A DNA stretch of 64,000 nucleotides, from contig JABBOT010000027.1 in NCBI GenBank assembly GCA_016165875.1, positions 2,953,939 to 3,017,938 of the forward strand. The letters are read 5' to 3'. Position 1 is the first letter of the stretch. Each line of letters begins with the position of its first letter. Source of the stretch: Acanthopleura granulata. Lineage: Eukaryota > Mollusca > Polyplacophora > Chitonida > Chitonidae. Under the pieces are notes generated by a model. That model was not told the DNA's origin. It saw only the letters and a list, made by a program, of their open reading frames with translations, and searched no databases. Position numbers and translations under genes: made by a program. This document shows, piece by piece, positions 1 to 13,323 of this stretch.

Positions 1-175
1 GCTGAAGCTAGTAGCACCACCTAATCTCAGGGGAGGTAATCAGGCAGATTGTGTGCGCAATTTTCCCCAATTTCTTAACAATAAAGTCAAAAACTGAACA
101 ATCAGAAACCACAGAAGTAAGTCAAGTTTATGGATGAGGATTGGCAGGGGTAAAAAAAAAAAAGAGACAGCTTAC

Positions 176-222
176 TGTTCACCAGGTTTGATTTTACGCA
201 TCCCTCTGCGGCCAAAAAGCAT
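176..222 (-). CDS. Possible first coding exon of an unrecognised gene
   Basis: On the minus strand an ATG at 222-220 opens MLFGRRGMRKIKPGE, which ends at a strong donor (ACA|GTAAGC) followed by a poly-T run. The peptide is short, basic and looks conserved in style, but I cannot name the family. Its phase is not compatible with being the missing last exon of CCDC181. If real, the rest of the gene lies before position 1. It could equally be a chance reading frame of 47 bases. Confidence 0.2.
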
Positions 223-691
223 TCTAAGGTCTTAATCAATGCAGCTGGTCGTTGAGATTTTTGTAAAAGGGAGGCAACTCGTGATGCAAACAGATTTCTC
301 TTCTGGGATTTTGCAGATGTTTAAGTTGTGTAAAATTCTGAATATATTTTTTTTTTTCAAAAACAACAGGAACTGAATAAATATAACCAAGTTTATTAAT
401 CAATCGACCAATCAATTGCCGATCTGTCCAGTTGACTTCTGATACATACTTTTAGGTTTAATATTAAATGCAAGAACATATCATCAAAACCCATGAAGTA
501 CTCTCCCTCATAGTTTATACTCATAACAATGCGGCTGGTATTCTTTTATACATTTAAAATAAATGTATTTGTCTGGGCATATATTCTGTTCACCTGAACT
601 CTTGTTGCAGGATGTCACAGCCCTTGCAAATTTCATATGTATTTGTCTCTGTATATGTAAGAATGTGTTTAACACAAGTACATATACTGAC

Positions 692-3600
692 TGTTTAAAG
701 GCTTGGTCACACTCCCTCTGAGATCTGGATGGCTGACTACATCGTCTCTCTTCTTCCTCTCTCTGCTTCAGCAACTTCTCCCTCTTATTCTGCTCCTTCT
801 TCACCTGAAGCCACTCTCTGAAGTAGTTTGTTGGATTTCCCACCTGAGTACACAAAACCAAACCATCATTTCAAGTAATGATCAAATGAAACTCTAAAAA
901 AGACCTTTTTCCCAGTGTCAAGCGCCAAAATAATATATATAGGCCTACATCTGGGAGCACTGAACAGCCTGAGCTACACAGCCGAATGACCAGTACAAGC
1001 AACAATGCAAGGACCTGAAACAAGATAGCATAAAGAATTTAATATGTTATACAATGTCCACTGTTAATTAGTACTTTCCATGAACATCACAAACAGTCAA
1101 CTAAAAACACTTCAGAGATTCAGATGTATGTGCCTTTCCATACAGAGGCTGAACAAAGAGCTTTGGACATTTTAAGATGTCTGTAAGGTTTATAAAATTA
1201 ATAACGCTGAAATTTTGTATAAATGAAAAGTGAAAGTGTAAGATTTCACCTCAACTCATTAAAATCTTCTTGTAAACATACTGAAAAGTGAACTGCAAGG
1301 TGTTTATGCAGCACAAATGTCCTCTTTCAAACTGCATTGGTGTGCTTCTCAGATAGAAGCAACAGTAAGACATTAGGTGTCAAATCTGATAACGAGTACA
1401 CTCACACTATAATTTCTTTCAAAACACTTATGTATACAGCCTACCTCAGGTTTTGCTTCCTGAGAATCAGTCCTTGTTTTACAAACTGAATTTTGTTTCC
1501 GTTTCAACCATGCATCAAAGGCTTCTTCATTTTCCTTCCTCTTTAAGCGATCTTCTTCCTTTTTCTTGGCTTTCATGTTCCTCTCTCTTGTTTCCCTTCT
1601 CTTGATGCCCTCTTGAAGCTGCTTCTTCTCATGGTCAGTTAGTCCATATGGAGAAACATAAGAGAAGTTCTTAAGGGGAGAGCCATGATCTACAACTGTG
1701 GCTGAATGTGGTCGTTGTGAGGCTGACCTGACACTGCGGTGTCCACCAAGGTATCCAGAAGATGGCCGCTGGGCTGACGGGGGTCTTGGGCTGACAATCA
1801 CACTGGACTCTTTATCGGGTTCATCAGTTTGTGCCAAATTTGACGGGGTTAAGTCCTCACTTTTTTCAGGTTGCACACTGGACACATCTCTTATCTGTAA
1901 CTGCATGCCCAAGTCTCGGGCTCGAATGTCATCGGCGCTTATAAGTTCGAACTTGCCATCCCGTTCTATCAAAACTTTATGTTTACTTTCCTCCTTGGGA
2001 GAATCACTGCTATTGCTATTCACAGTGTCCTGTGACTTATTTGAAGGTTTGTTAGTCATTGCGTCTAGCTGGTCCCGGCGTGGCTCCTCCTCTGCTGAGC
2101 GGTCCTCCCAATCCGCAGGGGGCACAACTAAGTCTACAGGGTCATCTTTAAACATTACTTTGTGTGATCTCTTGTCCGGCATGGGTTCGATGGCTAGTTC
2201 GGCATTTAGCTGTCGGATACGGTCCTTCATATCATATTCTGGAGGTTCCTCATCTGTAACACACACATAATGTACACAATCAATTCTGTAACACGTTACA
2301 GTTTTAACGTTATTTTGTGTGTAGATAGCTATAGCCGCACTCCAGTTTTGGGGGTATTTTCGTCCATCCATCTGGATTCGGCAACACCTGTCGAACTGTT
2401 GTCAATTTCCACAAAATTCTGTCCCCGAAGCCACCCACAATGTGAGTGTTTGTGAGTAGACTGTTCATTGTGACTTTATTTTCATGAATCGTTTGCCCAA
2501 ATGACATAGGACGATGTGTAACATTTCATTTTGCCCTGTAAAGTAATCAACGTTTGCACATGTGCTTCGTACAGTGACTTTATCGGTGATCCCGTGAAGG
2601 ACTCTCGGTAAGAATTTCATCTGTGTTCATTTAGTGACATATTTCTTCATAATACATGCTGTTTATAGTTCATACACTTTTCACGTTACACGTAAGCCGG
2701 GTAATAATGATAATTATTCTCAACAGAGGTCACGCAAAAATTTAGTAGAAACAAGGGAGACAACTCGTGATGACAAAACGCGCAATTGTCTTGTTAATGG
2801 TCAGTGGGAAATTACTCTTGCACATTATACTTACATCTAAAATAAACTCTTTTTTTGCATTGGTAATTAATGTATCATTTGTTTTTCTCTTTTCTTCTGT
2901 TACAGCTTTATACCGCCCACTTTATACAATCCTTCATACGCTCATCAGCATGTATACACATCTAGAAATTACAAAGATATATAAATATATACTTGGAACT
3001 GTATCCTGGAGTTTTTGAGTTTCTGTTGCTGTACGTTAGGATTCACAGGATTGGCTAACTGTTATCCACTGCGTGCAGAGACAGTCTGCTGACAGAGCTC
3101 ATAGAGACACACGGGTCATCTATGTCTCGTCGCCATGAAGCTGTGGTCTTTCTAAACGACTAGAGTACCATTGCATATAATGCAGGACTTTTACCTTCCT
3201 AATAACGGACATTAAGGGGCATTACGAACAAAGCTTCTCACACTTTACGGGCTTCAAAGCCAAAATCAAGATCAAGCAATGGATCTAAATCCAGTTGAGC
3301 TACTGGCCGTTCGAGGGCCAGGACAGCCAAGGCAGAATTTGGTCACATGGAAGCTGAATTAAAGAAAGCAGGTTACCCTTTCCGAACATTCAAACGCCGC
3401 GCCAGCATGCTGAACTAGATGTCGATCTCGAATATCTGAAAATCCAGATTGGGGACAGAAACAGCTGTGGAGGCTGAGGCTATGGATTTAATGATAGGTG
3501 ACAGCAAAACTTACTTCATTACCTCAAGAGGATGTAGGTGAACGTATAAAATGTTACGTCTATACACAGAACAACTCCAAGAATCAGAAAATAACCCTAA

Positions 3601-6600
3601 ACAGTTTAATGCCAGAAACACCACGTCACGCAGGAGGAATCCCTTCACCACACTTCAGCTGATTTTACAGACCACGCCTCCAGTTTCATCCAAACCAACT
3701 AGTCCATTGAAGAGAAATACCTACTTTTAGCCAACACTCCCTCCACCCAAACACACCAGCCTTTCAACAAGTATCTCCTCCGCTCTCACTATTCCAACCC
3801 CATGATTGAGCTGACACAGTTTCTTCCCCCCCCCCAAAAAAAGAGTTACTTCTGATCAGACTTCGCAACTTCAATGATCAACCGGAAGGCTAAGCCAGAT
3901 GGAAGGCAGGATTTGTCGGAATTGCTGGGGACTTAAATCTAAACGCTTCTTCAGAGAGTGACTTGCAAGTGAAATGGTTATGTCAGACACACCACCAGTT
4001 TGCAAGCTGCAAATAGTGCTTATCCGGAACGTGGACTTCGACTCATATAGGAGCAATTGGAAGAAAGATTTGGATCTCCAGAGATGGTGGAAGCCACCCT
4101 TACGCAAAAACTGGATCGTTTCCTTAAGCTTACTACCAAGGATACTCAGCAACTTTTTGAGTTGTTGGATATTTTCTCATATTGATTCGGTTAAGGTTGA
4201 CAAGAAATACCGTCTAATATTGGCTTATTTCAATTCCTCGTCTGGAGTCAACCCTGTGGTGAGTAAATTACCATACAGTCTACAAGAGAAGTGGATTAAC
4301 CAGGATCCAAAATATCTGAAGGAACACAGCGTGTCCTTACCCCCTTTTACTTTGTTTGTTGATCTCCTCAAGGAGGTGATCCAGATAAAAAAATATGACC
4401 CAAGCTTTGTGTACGACACAGCAGTCAACAAAGTCAACACAGCAGTCCCAGACAAGGCACAAACCAGCGACTCCCTCTAATACTCGCGTGAGTATAACTG
4501 CACAAACTTCCGAATAATGTACGGCAGTCAATGATGGCTCAGTCCCCAAGTGTCCATTGCACAAGAATAATCATTCACTGAACGAGTGCAGAGCTTTCAA
4601 AGGCAAACTCTGGAGGATTGTAAGAAACTCCTCAGAGATCATGGTATATGTTTCAGGTGTTGCTCCTTAACCAAACACATGTCTTACGCTTGAAAGAACA
4701 TTGTAAAGTATACACAGAATGTGACAGTGACTAGCACGCTACAGCAATGCATCTGAACAAGTCGTCCTTCACTAAGTCGACACCATCGCCACCCGCGACA
4801 GATACTGATGGGGAGAAACCAGGAGTTGCCACTGTGAGTTCCAAAGTGCCCCCAAGTGTGCGGGAGATCGTTCAAAGGGAAATCATGCAGCAAAACCATG
4901 TTGATTAACGTGTATCTGAGAGGATTTCAACAAAAATCAAGGTGGATGTATGTAATCTTCGACAAAGAAAGAAATGTGTCCTTAGCACATTCGGATTTCT
5001 TTGATATGTTCGATGAACACGGAGAAAGCATCCCTAACACTCTTTCATCTTGCAATGGATGTATACAGACAACTGGACGTCATGGTAAAAACTACGTTGT
5101 GGAATCTCTGGAATGGAGAACCCACATGGAAATTCCCGCATAGCTGCCTACATTCCTCCGCTGGAAAAAAAACGCTGAAATTTTCCTTCTGATAAGGGGA
5201 TGTCCCTCTGGCACACCACGCCAATGTACTGGCCTGAACGCTGACTCTCCGTATGCACAAAGATTACCCTTAGGCTAGAGGTGACTGTGAGTGAGATGTG
5301 CTTGAAAAGTTCACCACCCTGATTACGTATCCAACAAAACCTATGTACTGAGGAATGGGCGACCGTCTAGCTATGAACCTTGCTCAAACACACTGGATGT
5401 CAAGGACCCTTCACTGGGACATGACATCTGGAATCTACCGATCCAGCACCCAGCATCGAGAGAATTAGGATCACAAGTATTTGCTACTTCAAATGCAGAT
5501 AAAAGAATAGGGACTTCAGTGGAGGACAGACTGTTCCATTAGACCATAAGCGAAGGATTCGTCAAGTCACCAGGTGGAAAATGGGAAGTCCTGTTATCCT
5601 TCCAGGTATCGCGTCAACGTCTTCCGAACAACAAGCCCCAAAACATTTAAATGAGCCAGGACTTGTCGCCAATCCCATCAAAAGACAGCACTTCTTTGAA
5701 TTTATGAAGAAAATCTTCGACGCCGGACATGCAGAATTGGCGCCACCTACAAATTCTGAACAGAAGTGTTGGTATCTGCCTCTGTTTGGCATGTACCAAT
5801 ACGAGGAGTGTTTGATCTCTCTGCCACCTACGACCGCATTTCTCTCAACGATGTACTGCTTTAAGGTCCTGACCTCACAAACAGACTAACTGGCATATTG
5901 CTTCGTTTCCGACAGGAGGCGGTCGCAGTAATGGCACACATCGAGCAGATGATTTACTGCTTTCAAATCAGAGAAGATCAGAGACTCGGAGATTCCTCTG
6001 GTACCAAGAGAATGACTTTACCAAGAAGCTTCTCGAATTCAGAATTAAGGTACACATGTCAGGTAACAGTAAATTTCCTGCTGTGGCGACACATGGATTA
6101 CGCAAGACAGCGGATGTAGGCCTAGAAGAATTTCGATGTTGTAGACTTGGTGAACCGGAACTTCTATGTGGATGACGCGCTGACTCCACTTTCAACACTC
6201 GATAAGGCGGTGGACCTGCTCAAAAGAACAAAGCATTGTTTAGCCATAGATGGAAACATACCACACAAAATAATATCCAACAGTCAGGAAGTTACTGATG
6301 CCTTTCCGCCAACTGATCATGCTAAAGATCCGAAGGGGTTCAACTTGGAAAAGGACTTAATTCCACTTCACTCAAGATTCAGACTTTCTTGGGATATCCA
6401 AATGGACACTGTCATTTACCAAGTCTCCGCAGAGGAGAAACCAGTCACATGCCATAGGTTCTCTCCACTTTAAACCGTTTGTACGATCCGTTAGGTTTTG
6501 TCGCCCCCGTTGTGATTCATGGGAAGGCCCTACTACGAGAATTTATGGCTGAGCCAGTGGATTGGGATGATCCCCAATCACATCACCGGGACAAAGAATG

Positions 6601-9600
6601 AAATGACTGTAAAAAAGCTCTTTGCAATGTCTTCAAGACCTTCATATTCCGCAGAGGTACACCACATTGCCTTCTCCGGCCACAAACGAGATCCTGATAT
6701 TCTCAGATGCCTCTGAGAAATTTATTGCAACAGTGACCCCTCTGAAACGAAACAGATCTAACCGGAAATTTACAAGTGGGATTTGTACTTGGAAAAGCCA
6801 GGCTCTCGCCCACACATGGACACACAATTCCTCGTTTATCGCTCTGTGCCACAGTGCTCGCCATGTTCCGACGTTGTCTCGAAACATTTGGACTTCAGTC
6901 CGAACATTATGCATTTCTTTACTGACAGTAAAGTAGACCTCAGACGCTTACGCCATTAGACAAAGAAATTCTACACCTACGTCATCAACTGTGTAGCACG
7001 AGTAAGGAGATCCTCAAGTCCTGAACAATGAAAGTATGTGCCATCGGACCAGAATCCAGCGAATGCAGCCACTCGAATGGTGCCCGCCACTGACATGAAT
7101 ACAGCAGTTGGCTTCTGTGTCCAGTATTCCTGAACATGCCTCAACAGAAACCTCAGGCCTCGAATATCCTGAAAAGGATGCAGAAATGGGATACTCGGAC
7201 GGGTCACACAGAAGGGTACAAACGCATCATTTTCTGCTGTGACGCTGCAGTGTTTGTGTAGGCCCACTAAAAAAGTGCTTGCTGTGCACACACGCACCAA
7301 GACGGTGTAACGCAATCCAAAAATGAACAAAGGAGCACACGGCTTTGGACCCTTCATTAAAGGCGGGAAGCGGTTTTACGAGTTTCTCATTAGGCCACGT
7401 GTGACAACTCTGACCACCAAATTATCACGGAACTAGGTTGGCTCGGAACAGTTCCACAGGTTTTCGTCTTGGAACACACTTGGGCAGGCCATACAGCTTT
7501 CCTCAACCATACTGCACGGACATATGCCGAGAAGAAGGCCTGCGGCAGTTGGCACAGTTGTTCTGAATCTAAGAAAGTGATTCAGAAGATGCGGATTGAG
7601 TTCACAAACCTTCAGCTGCTCAATTTTCTCTATTGTTCATCCTTTAAAAATAACATTTTGTGACACTGTTGTTAGATGCTTGTGTTATAGAACTATAACC
7701 AGAGATAGTTGCCAAACATTTTTGACAGGTCATGTGGTACAGAAGGACTCGTCTTACCTTTAGTCACATGTACAACCAATAGAAGACCCCCTCGTCCCAA
7801 AAGTAACATGCTATTTCAAAGTTGTCTGACAGAACCAATACAGTGTGAATCCTATAGTACCACTGGTTTCTATAGCTTTGCATTAGAATCCTCTCCGCAT
7901 AAGTATCTCAAGACCTGCAAAGGTTCACATATTCAAAATTTCACAATCTATAAAGTGAAATACTTTTGACCATTGGGCTGTCATGATGACTTATACCCTA
8001 AAGCTTCAACAAATTATAAACCACCTACTTGAGCAGGATATTAGGAATTCTGAGGAAGCCAACAGCAATACCAAACAATTTTAATAATCAAAATTGTGAT
8101 CAGATATGTCTTCTATTTCCATCTAATGTCATATTTTATCATCATTCCTAGTAAGATTAGCTGACTGCTTTATAAACTGTATCCCATGATTCCTTGCATC
8201 TGGTTGTGTATCTTAATGGTAATTGAATACCACAGGAAGGAGAGGGCAGAGGGGTGGCGACAGGGACATGTCCCCCAGAACACTTTCCCCCTTAGACAAT
8301 CCCCTCACCTTGGACAATTTCTCCCCATGTCAATCTCTCCCCCACCCCATCCTACTGGGCAATGTCTGTATGCTATGTCTTTATGGCTCACTCTTAAAGA
8401 ATATGAACTTGACCATTTGTAGATGAGTGAAAAGGTCTTAACATGAGGGCCTGCAAATTTAAGGAGCTGATTATGGTTGGAGTGTTAGAAGTTTATCCAC
8501 CAAAATATTTGTTGAATAATACTAGCTGAACTCACTGGTTGGTTCTTTCAGTTGCAAACTCCAACTTAGCTGTTTAGGTGTGAATATTCGTAAGGTTGTA
8601 CTGAGGTAAAGATATAAATACATAAATATATTTACATAAGAGGAGGATGGGATTGCCCGAGTTGAAATTGTCCAAGGGAGAAAAGGAACTAATATGAACT
8701 ATAAACTATGAACTGTAATTCCAGCTATTTAATTTAGGTCATAACATGCTGCAGTTGCAACAATGACTACATTAGAAAAAGAGGCAGTTCATGGTGAAAC
8801 AGGTATTGGGTAAATTGGCAACAAATTAATACACCAACAATTCTGGCCAGTAACCAAAAATCTTCCTGTTCTCTACACTGTCAATGGAAAACAAAAGCAA
8901 AGAAAAGCATTTCATCAGAAAGTTTTTTACAAAATTCATCCATGAGAACAGCAGGAAATATTCGCTCCTGTTCATTACAAAAGCCATCTTATTAAATTAT
9001 AACTTTCTAATCTGTTATTGGTATTTATCTAATGTTTTAAAGAAAACACAACACTAGACCAAATGTACATAAGTATCGATAAAGAATTCCATTCATAGTT
9101 CAAAAAACGTCACTTTTAGTTTTTTTGACAAATGATACACGGGATATCGCAGTTCAAAGTAAGTAAAAACGCCCAGACAGAGAAAATAGAACGGGCTGCC
9201 ACGCTCTCAATTCTAACCAATCAAGGGCGAGATATTTCTACCAACTGAAAAGACATCTGTTTCCACGGTGACATCAGTAGTACTTTGTTCACCATTTTAC
9301 TGTATAGAAGCAGTGTTAAATCAGCTATTTTCTGTGTGATTTCGAGACAATTGTGGTATACTTTAAAGCCATTTTCAACGAGAAAGTGGTAGTGGATCAG
9401 AATCAGAAGTTATTCCGCAAGGTCACAACCAGGAGTCCACAATGCTAGGTTTCAATTGTAATCATAAATGGGACCGTACTTTGTACACAAAAGAGTGTCT
9501 CGCCCTTAATACTTAAAAGCGTAGGGTACGGATGATGCGACATCATGTTTCCAGTTTCTCTAAAACTGGGCATACTATGGCTTTGCAAGAACTCCAGATT

Positions 9601-12600
9601 AAAAGGTGATTTATACAGTTACCAAGCACGTCATAGAAAAGTACCTGTGCCCGTTTAGGTCTGTATGAAAGCCTCTTCTTAAATAAGTTTGATTATATTT
9701 TTTGTTGTCTTTTCTTGTCAACATATCTCTTTGTATATAGGTAGAAAGGATTACGTGTCTGTAGCTCTACTTAATATTAAGTCATTCATGTCAATAGAGC
9801 TATTACAATGTAAAAAGTATTATACCATGCAGCACTGTATACATGGAGGGGGGGGGGTCAAGGGGCAACTGACAGGTGAGGAATTGTTCGGGGTGGGAGA
9901 GAGGTATGTCCGATATTCTCTGTGAGGAGTCAAGTGCTCCAATTTAAGATTCTAAGTACCACAACGATGCCTAGCTTGGACAAATAAGAATTATGCAGGT
10001 GTCAAAAATATGCTTTATGATTTCTGGTTTGTCTGAAATAATGGAATGTTTGAACTTAAGGTAAATTAGTCTTATAAGGCTATCCGATCATCATGACATT
10101 AGATACCAGTACGAGTTTTGAAGACAAAAAAAAAAAAAAAAAAAATTATTTGGTACTAGAACCAATCACAGGCAAATACACACAGCACTGATTGTACTAT
10201 GTGCCCACAAATGACTCAGTGGTTCGAAAGCAATTAGTAATCATCATCAGGGAATATATCTAATGAGTCGTCTGTTGGTGCATAGTATTATAAGTGTTGT
10301 ATGTATTTGTGAATAAACCATTCACTTCATATAACTGGACTGTAACAAGCGAGTCGTTCCAATCTGGCTTGTTAGTTCAGTAGGTAGAGCATGAGGCTAG
10401 GCACCCTAAGTCGTGAGTTAGAGTCTGACTCGAGCCAGTATTTTCGCTTGTCTCAATATATCAGCGTAGAAAATCATATCTATTCAATGTCTATAGTATT
10501 CACAGCAGGTAACACCTAATCACCTAATCCCCTAATCAGAGAGAACTAAGAAAACACAACTGCCTTGGTTCACAAAAAGTCATACTTTTTGTCAAATTTA
10601 AGGAGAATGGAGAATAAGGCTGTGAAGTAAACAAAAACATGACCAAATTTCATCCCTGGTGGGTTCTAGTATCCTTCATAAAAACTCACTATAAAATCTA
10701 CCAAGAAGTCAATTTCATGGCTATAAAACAATCTTCTGAACATAAAAACAAGCTATTTAAGTCTGAAGTCTCTAAACTTGTGAATGAGGTCAGTCTACTC
10801 TGTTAGAAATTCACAATTTCGGGTGGTTTGACCTTTATCCTGAGCATCAAGTACAAATACGAATAAAATAACTTTGAAATATAATGCAATTCTTGCATGT
10901 GTAACTGATACCTAGTATGAGTTGCAATACTCTGTCAGTCACTTTCACAGAGTACTCAAATCTGTGTTTTCCCACCACAACAGGCAGCAGGGCTACTTCT
11001 CACAACTACACCAGGTGTGTCAAATTCACTTAAGGATACTCGAAACCCTCAGGGATGATATTTGGTCATATTTTTTATTTCACATTCTTCTTCTCAATTC
11101 TCCTATCTTTCCTTTCACTTAAACATAAAAACCAAGTTCGAATTGTAAATACCTAAAATTTAACAAAGAGTACAACATGTTGTGACCCAGGGTAGTTGTG
11201 TTTTCTTAGTTCCCCCTGATTAAACAGATTAACTCACTGAAAGGGGTTCCCTGCTGTGAATAGACATGCCTCTGGTAAATGTGTATTGCCTCCTTCTAAC
11301 ATGATGCATGGCTGCTTTTGAAGAATACTCAAGTAGACCTATTAATTTAACCAAGAACCTTAACCACCCCACCGAGGTTCCATAGGGTAGGGGTTTATAA
11401 ACACATTCTAGAAGGTTTTGTTCAGAAATGCCAGAACAAAAATACCACTTTATGCTATGATGGAACATGATGAGATTTAAAATTCAACAGAAGTAGGTGG
11501 ATACGTTTACATTTTAACTGGAGGAAGGACAAAATTCATAATTAAAATTAACTGACAAACTAATTAATGATGAATTTTGTCACGCATGATGCTCCTCCAA
11601 ACATTTTGGTCTTTTTCTCCCTTTCTATTTTTGAGACGGTTAAATTATACTGGTGACGAAATACTGTTATTTCTCACTTAATTTTCAGCATAATGCTGTG
11701 AAACTTGGCACAGGTAGTTAAATACCAAAGCTTAAAAACTCTCCCACAGATTTTCAATATCTTTTCTAGTTTTAAAGATATTAGTAAAAGAACATCAAAG
11801 TTCCAAAAATTACTTAAAATTTTAACTTTAAATGATCACTCAGGACAATCTAAGATGAATATTAAAATCTGTTTAAATAGCAAATATCCACATGGGTGGG
11901 AAAATTTTGAAAATTGGTGTACAATAGCCTTTTGAAAAACACCTCTGATTTTTTTCCAACTTTCTCAATATTTTGAATAATATCAAAGCTGGGTAAATTT
12001 TAAAAGTTTTTTGGAAATCAGCAGTTGTTTTACTTTCTGAATATGTATACATATGGCCATATTTGGATCAATATTTATATTAATTTAATATCAAAATTAA
12101 ATTCACAAGAAAGAAAGCAGAACTGCCCCGAGAATGTGTTCAGTCGTTAGAAATCATCTCATTTACACGTCCACGATGACCCAATGAACATACGCTTGTG
12201 AAAACAGCCTTTCTGGGTCCATGTCTGGGAGTTTACCTTCATGTGGTGCAGACCGGCAAATTGATTGCTACTGAGCATTACAATGATTTCTGTATGATGA
12301 GTGCTTGTCACACTTATTTAGGATTTAGGGTAGTTGGCTATGATCTGTATGTACATGTATAAGTGCCCTTACATTTCTTTTTTTTTTTTTTAAAGATGAC
12401 ATTCAAATACCTGGAAAGCCCTCTGTTTCCGCTATAAGCTGTTCCAGTTCCTGACTGGCTCGTTTTTGGTCCTCTGTCAGTTCATAATCGTGTTCGTCAT
12501 CGTTATCAGAGGACAAGTCTCCCTCAGTAGCGAGATGAGTTGGCTTGGTTGAACCACTCTCAGGCAGCACAAAAACATCCATGTCTTCAGCCTGACACTT

Positions 12601-13323
12601 GTCTAAGACTCTCTCTGAGCTGTGATCTCTTACAACTTCTGAGCTGTCACTAAACCTGCTACCAACAGAATGGGCTTGTGACTTTGTCTCCTCATTATTT
12701 GCTTTCAGCTGCCCTCTCTCAATGCTTTCTAGTAGCTCATTCAGATCTTTATCCACATCTTTACTGTGACACTTGTCTCGCATGGTTACCTGCAAAAGCA
12801 GGAAAAATGGAATCAAACAAGAATGTTGCATGCATTTAACAAGACAAAAGATAAAAACAATCCCATAACTCAAAAATTTTTTCTCCTATACATTGTGGAT
12901 CAGTTTTACGAATGAAAACACTCGAAGTGCCTGGACTAACCTGTGGCAATAACGGATAGATTCTCTCCATGTGACAAACAACCTTCCTGACCACCTATAT
13001 GTAAATGGTTTTTCATGAACTGTACACTGCACATTACAACCAGGGTTCCAAGAGCAGTGAAAGCAAGAACATTTTAAGGATCCTAGCCTGGGAACGGTAC
13101 AGCACATAACTGTGTGACAGGTATGGAAAGACTAGCATCTTGACCATTCTGCAATAACAACCCACTCCCTAAAACCAAATTTATTTACTTTTCTGCTGGT
13201 TGTAGAATTTCTGTCTGAACTTTTCTCTCCACTATCCTCTGCCATTATATAGGCATTTAATTCCTTGTTAAATTCATCATCTATGAAAAGTCTGTTGTCA
13301 CAGCGCTCCTCCACAGCATTCAT
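692..13323 (-). CDS. CCDC181: CCDC181 (coiled-coil domain-containing protein 181), multi-exon, 3' end probably outside the window
   Basis: Four coding exons on the minus strand: 13323-13189, 12789-12411, 2253-1445 and 843-692. All have GT..AG borders, and the phases agree (0, 1, 0), giving about 491 codons before a probable further exon. The start is the ATG at 13321-13323, followed by [19 protein letters not shown]. Recognition rests on blocks shared with vertebrate CCDC181: [23 protein letters not shown], a Lys/Glu-rich coiled coil with [10 protein letters not shown], then [12 protein letters not shown] and a terminal AFKQ. Vertebrate CCDC181 is about 509 aa and binds microtubules in sperm flagella and motile cilia, with HOOK1 as a reported partner. 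The last visible exon probably splices at 691/690 (phase 2); without splicing, the frame reads about 60 unrelated residues to a stop at 508. The conserved final WLRRK-type segment was not found, so it should lie before position 1. The large intron (2254-12410) holds a BEL/Pao fragment and a dispersed repeat. Confidence 0.88.
3200..7600 (+). mobile_element. Decayed BEL/Pao LTR-retrotransposon fragment (gag-pol remnants, no LTRs or integrase seen)
   Basis: Plus-strand reading frames broken by frameshifts and stops follow BEL/Pao order. First come gag-like segments near 3974-4480 containing [11 protein letters not shown] Cys/His knuckle region beginning CPLHK follows near 4550-4680. A protease-side segment with CGRS, FFDMF and VVESLEW lies at 4856-5143. 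Reverse-transcriptase pieces lie at 5581-6470 ([36 protein letters not shown]), followed by RNase H-like remnants at about 6640-7100. After about 7560 the similarity stops: the integrase and both LTRs were not seen. It lies in the large CCDC181 intron, antisense to that gene. No intact ORF remains, so it is a dead copy. Boundaries are approximate. Confidence 0.85.
8235..8700. repeat. C-rich/G-rich repeat-like segment in CCDC181 intron
   Basis: The plus strand shows reiterated ctccCC-gacaat-type phrases at about 8260-8370 (tcccccttagacaatcccct, accttggacaatttctcccc). A related inverted phrase lies near 8641-8690 (attgtccaagggagaaaagg). This looks like a short tandem array or a small inverted element. 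No coding potential is seen, and the class is unknown. Confidence 0.3.
9050..9720 (+). repeat. Dispersed repeat family A, copy 1
   Basis: About 670 bp, alignable by eye over its whole length to copies at 53762-54410 (+), 55205-55545 (+, partial) and 44930-45560 (minus). Shared phrases include gttaaatcagctatttt, gagacaatt, aacgagaaagtggtagt and tttgattatattttttgttg. There are no clear terminal inverted repeats and no conserved reading frame. It lies in the large intron of CCDC181. Confidence 0.8.
10125..10145 (+). repeat. Poly(A) tract
   Basis: A run of roughly 20 adenines. The upstream sequence shows no recognisable retroposon, so whether it is a retrotransposition tail is undecided. Confidence 0.6.
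10365..10437 (+). pseudogene. tRNA-like sequence (degenerate, possibly SINE head)
   Basis: 73 nt with a 7-bp acceptor stem (TGGCTTG pairing with CGAGCCA, one G-T pair) and an A-box-like TAGTTCAGTAGGTAGAGCA resembling tRNA-Lys. The anticodon stem has one mismatch and the T stem does not pair, so it is unlikely to be a working tRNA. It may be a tRNA pseudogene or the promoter part of an old SINE. Confidence 0.45.

Noticed and set aside
508..691. C-terminal extension of CCDC181 in the same frame
   Set aside because: The sequence after AFKQ has no CCDC181 character and a donor-like ca|gtcagt lies at the point where similarity ends, so it is probably intron. Kept only as an alternative end.
1698..2270. 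190-codon plus-strand ORF
   Set aside because: It lies exactly opposite CCDC181 exon 3 and shows no protein-like features of its own.
10365..10437. Functional tRNA gene
   Set aside because: The T stem does not pair and the anticodon stem has a mismatch; listed as a tRNA-like pseudogene instead.
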